A stretch of DNA of 64,000 bases from Castellaniella sp040276065 (lineage in GTDB: Bacteria > Pseudomonadota > Gammaproteobacteria > Burkholderiales > Burkholderiaceae_B), in assembly GCF_040276065.1 (NCBI RefSeq), contig NZ_JBELOI010000013.1, positions 1 through 64,000 on the forward strand, given 5' to 3'. Both the position numbers and the translations under genes were made by a program. Positions 62,121-64,000 of the stretch are shown here, in pieces (position 1 is the stretch's first letter; the number at the start of each line of letters is the position of its first letter). Below the pieces are notes generated by a model that ran no database searches, was not told the DNA's origin, and saw only the letters and a list, made by a program, of their open reading frames with translations.

Positions 62121-63995
62121 TCAGCGCGGCCGGATACGGTAGGCCAATTCGCGCTCGATCGGCGCGGGCTCGGCGTCCAGTTCCGCGCCCAGTATATCGC
62201 CCGCCAGAGCCGACCAACTCAGGCCCCGCGAGCCATAGGCGCACGCCAGCCACAGACCGGGCGCATCCGGCACGCCACCGATGATGGGCAGGTGATCGGC
62301 GGTGGCGGCGCGCCAGCCGGCCCAGCCTTCGGGCGAACCGCGATCCAGCCAGGGCACCGCCCCCTCGGGCAGCCAGGCGGCCAGTTGCGCCCGAATCTCC
62401 CGATGCCCGGCCGCGTCGACCACGCTTTCGGCGGCGTCGGGGCGATAGGTGCTGCCGGCAACGCCCCAGCCCATGCGCGGCGGCAGGCAATAGCCCTTGC
62501 CCGACAGGATGCAGCGCGGCACGTCCGCGCCAGGGGTGCCCGCCGGCACCCGGTACACGCTGATCTGGCCAGCCAGGCGCTGCACGGCCGCGAGTTTGGG
62601 CAGGCGTGCCGCTGCATGGCCGGTCGCCAGCAAGGCGCTCGCCTCGGCGGCATTGGCCAGGACGACCCCATCGGCCTCCTGGAGGACGCCCCCCTCGGGA
62701 CCCAGCAGACGCCAGGCGCCGCCCCCAGCCGCCCGCAGGGCATTGACACACGCCGCGCGGGTCTGGACGCCGGGCATCCCCAGCAAGGCCGGCAGCAAGG
62801 CGCCGGGCCGCAGCAGCAACGCCTGTTCGAACCACAAGCCGCCCTCGTGCAGGGTCGCGCCGGCCCGCGCGCCGGCCTCGGCCGCATCCATCCAACGGAC
62901 CCATTCGGGAGGAAACGCCAGGGCGTCCAGAGCGGCGCACTGTGCCGCCGCCTCGTCCCGGGTCCGTGCGCAGACCAGTGCGCCGCAAACCTCGGGGCGT
63001 GCCAAACCCGGCAAGCTCAGCCAGCGACGGCGCGCGCACGCCAAACCCGAACGACTCAAACGCGATCGAGTGTCATCATCCGGGGTCAGCGCGGGCACCA
63101 GGGCGGCTGCTCCACGCACCCGCAGCGCCTCCTCGGGTCTTCGCGCGAAGACCGGATCATAGACACACACCTCGTGACCACGCAGGGCAAGCGACTGGGC
63201 AATGCCCGCGCCCGCGATGCCGCCACCGACCACGGCCAGCCGCCGGGCGCGCGGCGCGGCAGCCGGCGTCCCCAGGCCCGGGCGCAGCACCGCCACCGTC
63301 ATGTCCCGCTTGCCGCCGAACCCGGGCGCCTTCTCGACCAGGAAGCCCGCATCGCGCAGATCGCGGCGCACCTGTCCGGCGCTGCACCAGGTCGCGGCGG
63401 TGGCGCCGGCCACGGCCAGGCGGCGCAACTGCCCAAACAGCGCCGGCGTCCACATCTCGGGATTCACTCCAGGGGCGAAACCGTCGAGGAAGAAGGCATC
63501 CACGCGGGCTTGCGCCTGGGGCGCCATCCGGCGCACCGACCCAAAGGCCAGGGTCAGGGTCACGGCGCCCCCCTCGAATTCGAGGCGATGCAGGCCCGGC
63601 GTCAGGAGTGGCCAGCGATCTGCCAGGACGGCGGCCAATGTCGCCAACGCGGACGGCAGACGGGACGACAAGGCACGCCGAAGATCCGCGGCCTCGAAGG
63701 GATGGGCCTCGAAGGCGAGATAGTGCAGGCGGCGGCTGCGCCGAGGATCGTCGCGCCACGCCTGCCAAGCCGCCAGGAAATTCTGACCCAGCCCGAAGCC
63801 GGTCTCACACACGGTGAAGGCCGCCCGGTCCCGCCAACGCTCGGGCAGGCGGTTGCCGCGCAGAAAGACATGCCGGGCCTGCTCCAGCGCGCCCGAGGCG
63901 CTGTGATAGACATCGCCGTACTCCGTGCTGCACGGCACGCCTTGCGCATTGAAATGCAGGCGCGCCGCCCGCACGGCTTCATAACTTCCTGACAT
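62121..63995 (-). CDS. mnmC: Bifunctional tRNA mnm5s2U biosynthesis protein MnmC
   Basis: Final steps of wobble 5-methylaminomethyl-2-thiouridine synthesis; 624 residues. The N-terminal methyltransferase (~1-230) has CETGFGLGQNFLAAWQAW as SAM site and DAFFLDGFAPGVNPEMWTPALF. The C-terminal FAD oxidoreductase (~255-624) has RLAVVGGGIAGAGIAQSLALRG and a C-terminal CAYGSRGLSWSALAGD. Start ATG 63995, five nt before the window edge, gives MSGSYEAVRAARLHF, complete. Its upstream promoter is outside the window. tRNA-Lys (TTT), a substrate of this pathway, lies nearby at 58620. Confidence 0.95.
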   Translation of the reverse strand: MSGSYEAVRAARLHFNAQGVPCSTEYGDVYHSASGALEQARHVFLRGNRLPERWRDRAAFTVCETGFGLGQNFLAAWQAWRDDPRRSRRLHYLAFEAHPFEAADLRRALSSRLPSALATLAAVLADRWPLLTPGLHRLEFEGGAVTLTLAFGSVRRMAPQAQARVDAFFLDGFAPGVNPEMWTPALFGQLRRLAVAGATAATWCSAGQVRRDLRDAGFLVEKAPGFGGKRDMTVAVLRPGLGTPAAAPRARRLAVVGGGIAGAGIAQSLALRGHEVCVYDPVFARRPEEALRVRGAAALVPALTPDDDTRSRLSRSGLACARRRWLSLPGLARPEVCGALVCARTRDEAAAQCAALDALAFPPEWVRWMDAAEAGARAGATLHEGGLWFEQALLLRPGALLPALLGMPGVQTRAACVNALRAAGGGAWRLLGPEGGVLQEADGVVLANAAEASALLATGHAAARLPKLAAVQRLAGQISVYRVPAGTPGADVPRCILSGKGYCLPPRMGWGVAGSTYRPDAAESVVDAAGHREIRAQLAAWLPEGAVPWLDRGSPEGWAGWRAATADHLPIIGGVPDAPGLWLACAYGSRGLSWSALAGDILGAELDAEPAPIERELAYRIRPR

Positions 63996-64000
63996 GCAAG

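Overview
The window is GC-rich, densely coded chromosomal DNA from a betaproteobacterium. It most likely belongs to Burkholderiales, family Alcaligenaceae (the Bordetella/Achromobacter/Castellaniella/Pusillimonas group). This rests on gene content and order recognised from memory, not on a search: TPR protein-lolB-ispE-tRNA-Gln-prs-rplY-pth, rsmA-surA-lptD beside amgK-murU, glyQ-glyS-gmhB-plsC, and a tripartite TRAP uptake system beside a DUF2848 protein and an amidase. No rRNA operon, CRISPR array or complete insertion sequence was seen.

Layout. 1-2280 is the right edge of an integrated element: a P4-type tyrosine integrase with a translationally coupled unknown gene, abutting the 3' end of ychF. 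3454-9703 is a catabolic/uptake unit (LysR regulator, TRAP transporter, DUF2848 protein, amidase). 9743-16327 is a leftward housekeeping block (CPBP protease, pth, rplY, prs, tRNA-Gln, ispE, lolB, TPR protein). 16411-21682 holds mutM, hmgA, an FAD-linked oxidase and a phosphohexomutase. 21671-31198 is a leftward surface-polysaccharide cluster: WecA-like initiating transferase, UDP-HexNAc dehydrogenase and C4-epimerase (a UDP-GalNAcA route), MurJ-like flippase, two GT4 glycosyltransferases and a tandem fusion of two more. 31442-31629 is an apparent stand-alone small RNA gene. 31783-36586 is a leftward operon for a cbb3-like oxidase, SCO protein and coq7.

36759-45664 holds osmC, thyA, a CitE-like lyase, an enoyl-CoA hydratase, glycyl-tRNA synthetase, gmhB, plsC, a YgjP-like metalloprotease and gloA. 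45661-45932 is a MITE-like repeat. 45935-52506 is envelope and ribosome biogenesis (rsmA, surA, lptD, then amgK-murU divergently). 53405-58421 holds two ABC importers, glnHPQ-type and metNIQ. 58620-63995 has tRNA-Lys, a metallophosphoesterase, a second MITE-like repeat, a divergent GH31 protein and mnmC.

Main points for follow-up: the ~150-nt RNA at 31442-31594, with a near-consensus promoter, a C(UUCG)G terminator and an anti-Shine-Dalgarno CUCCUCC hairpin loop; two different terminal-inverted-repeat elements, both between convergent genes; a GH31 protein lacking the expected catalytic motifs; a double glycosyltransferase fusion; a CcoS-like extension on an oxidase subunit I; and a 23-bp tandem duplication that appears to have cut short the gene coupled to the integrase.
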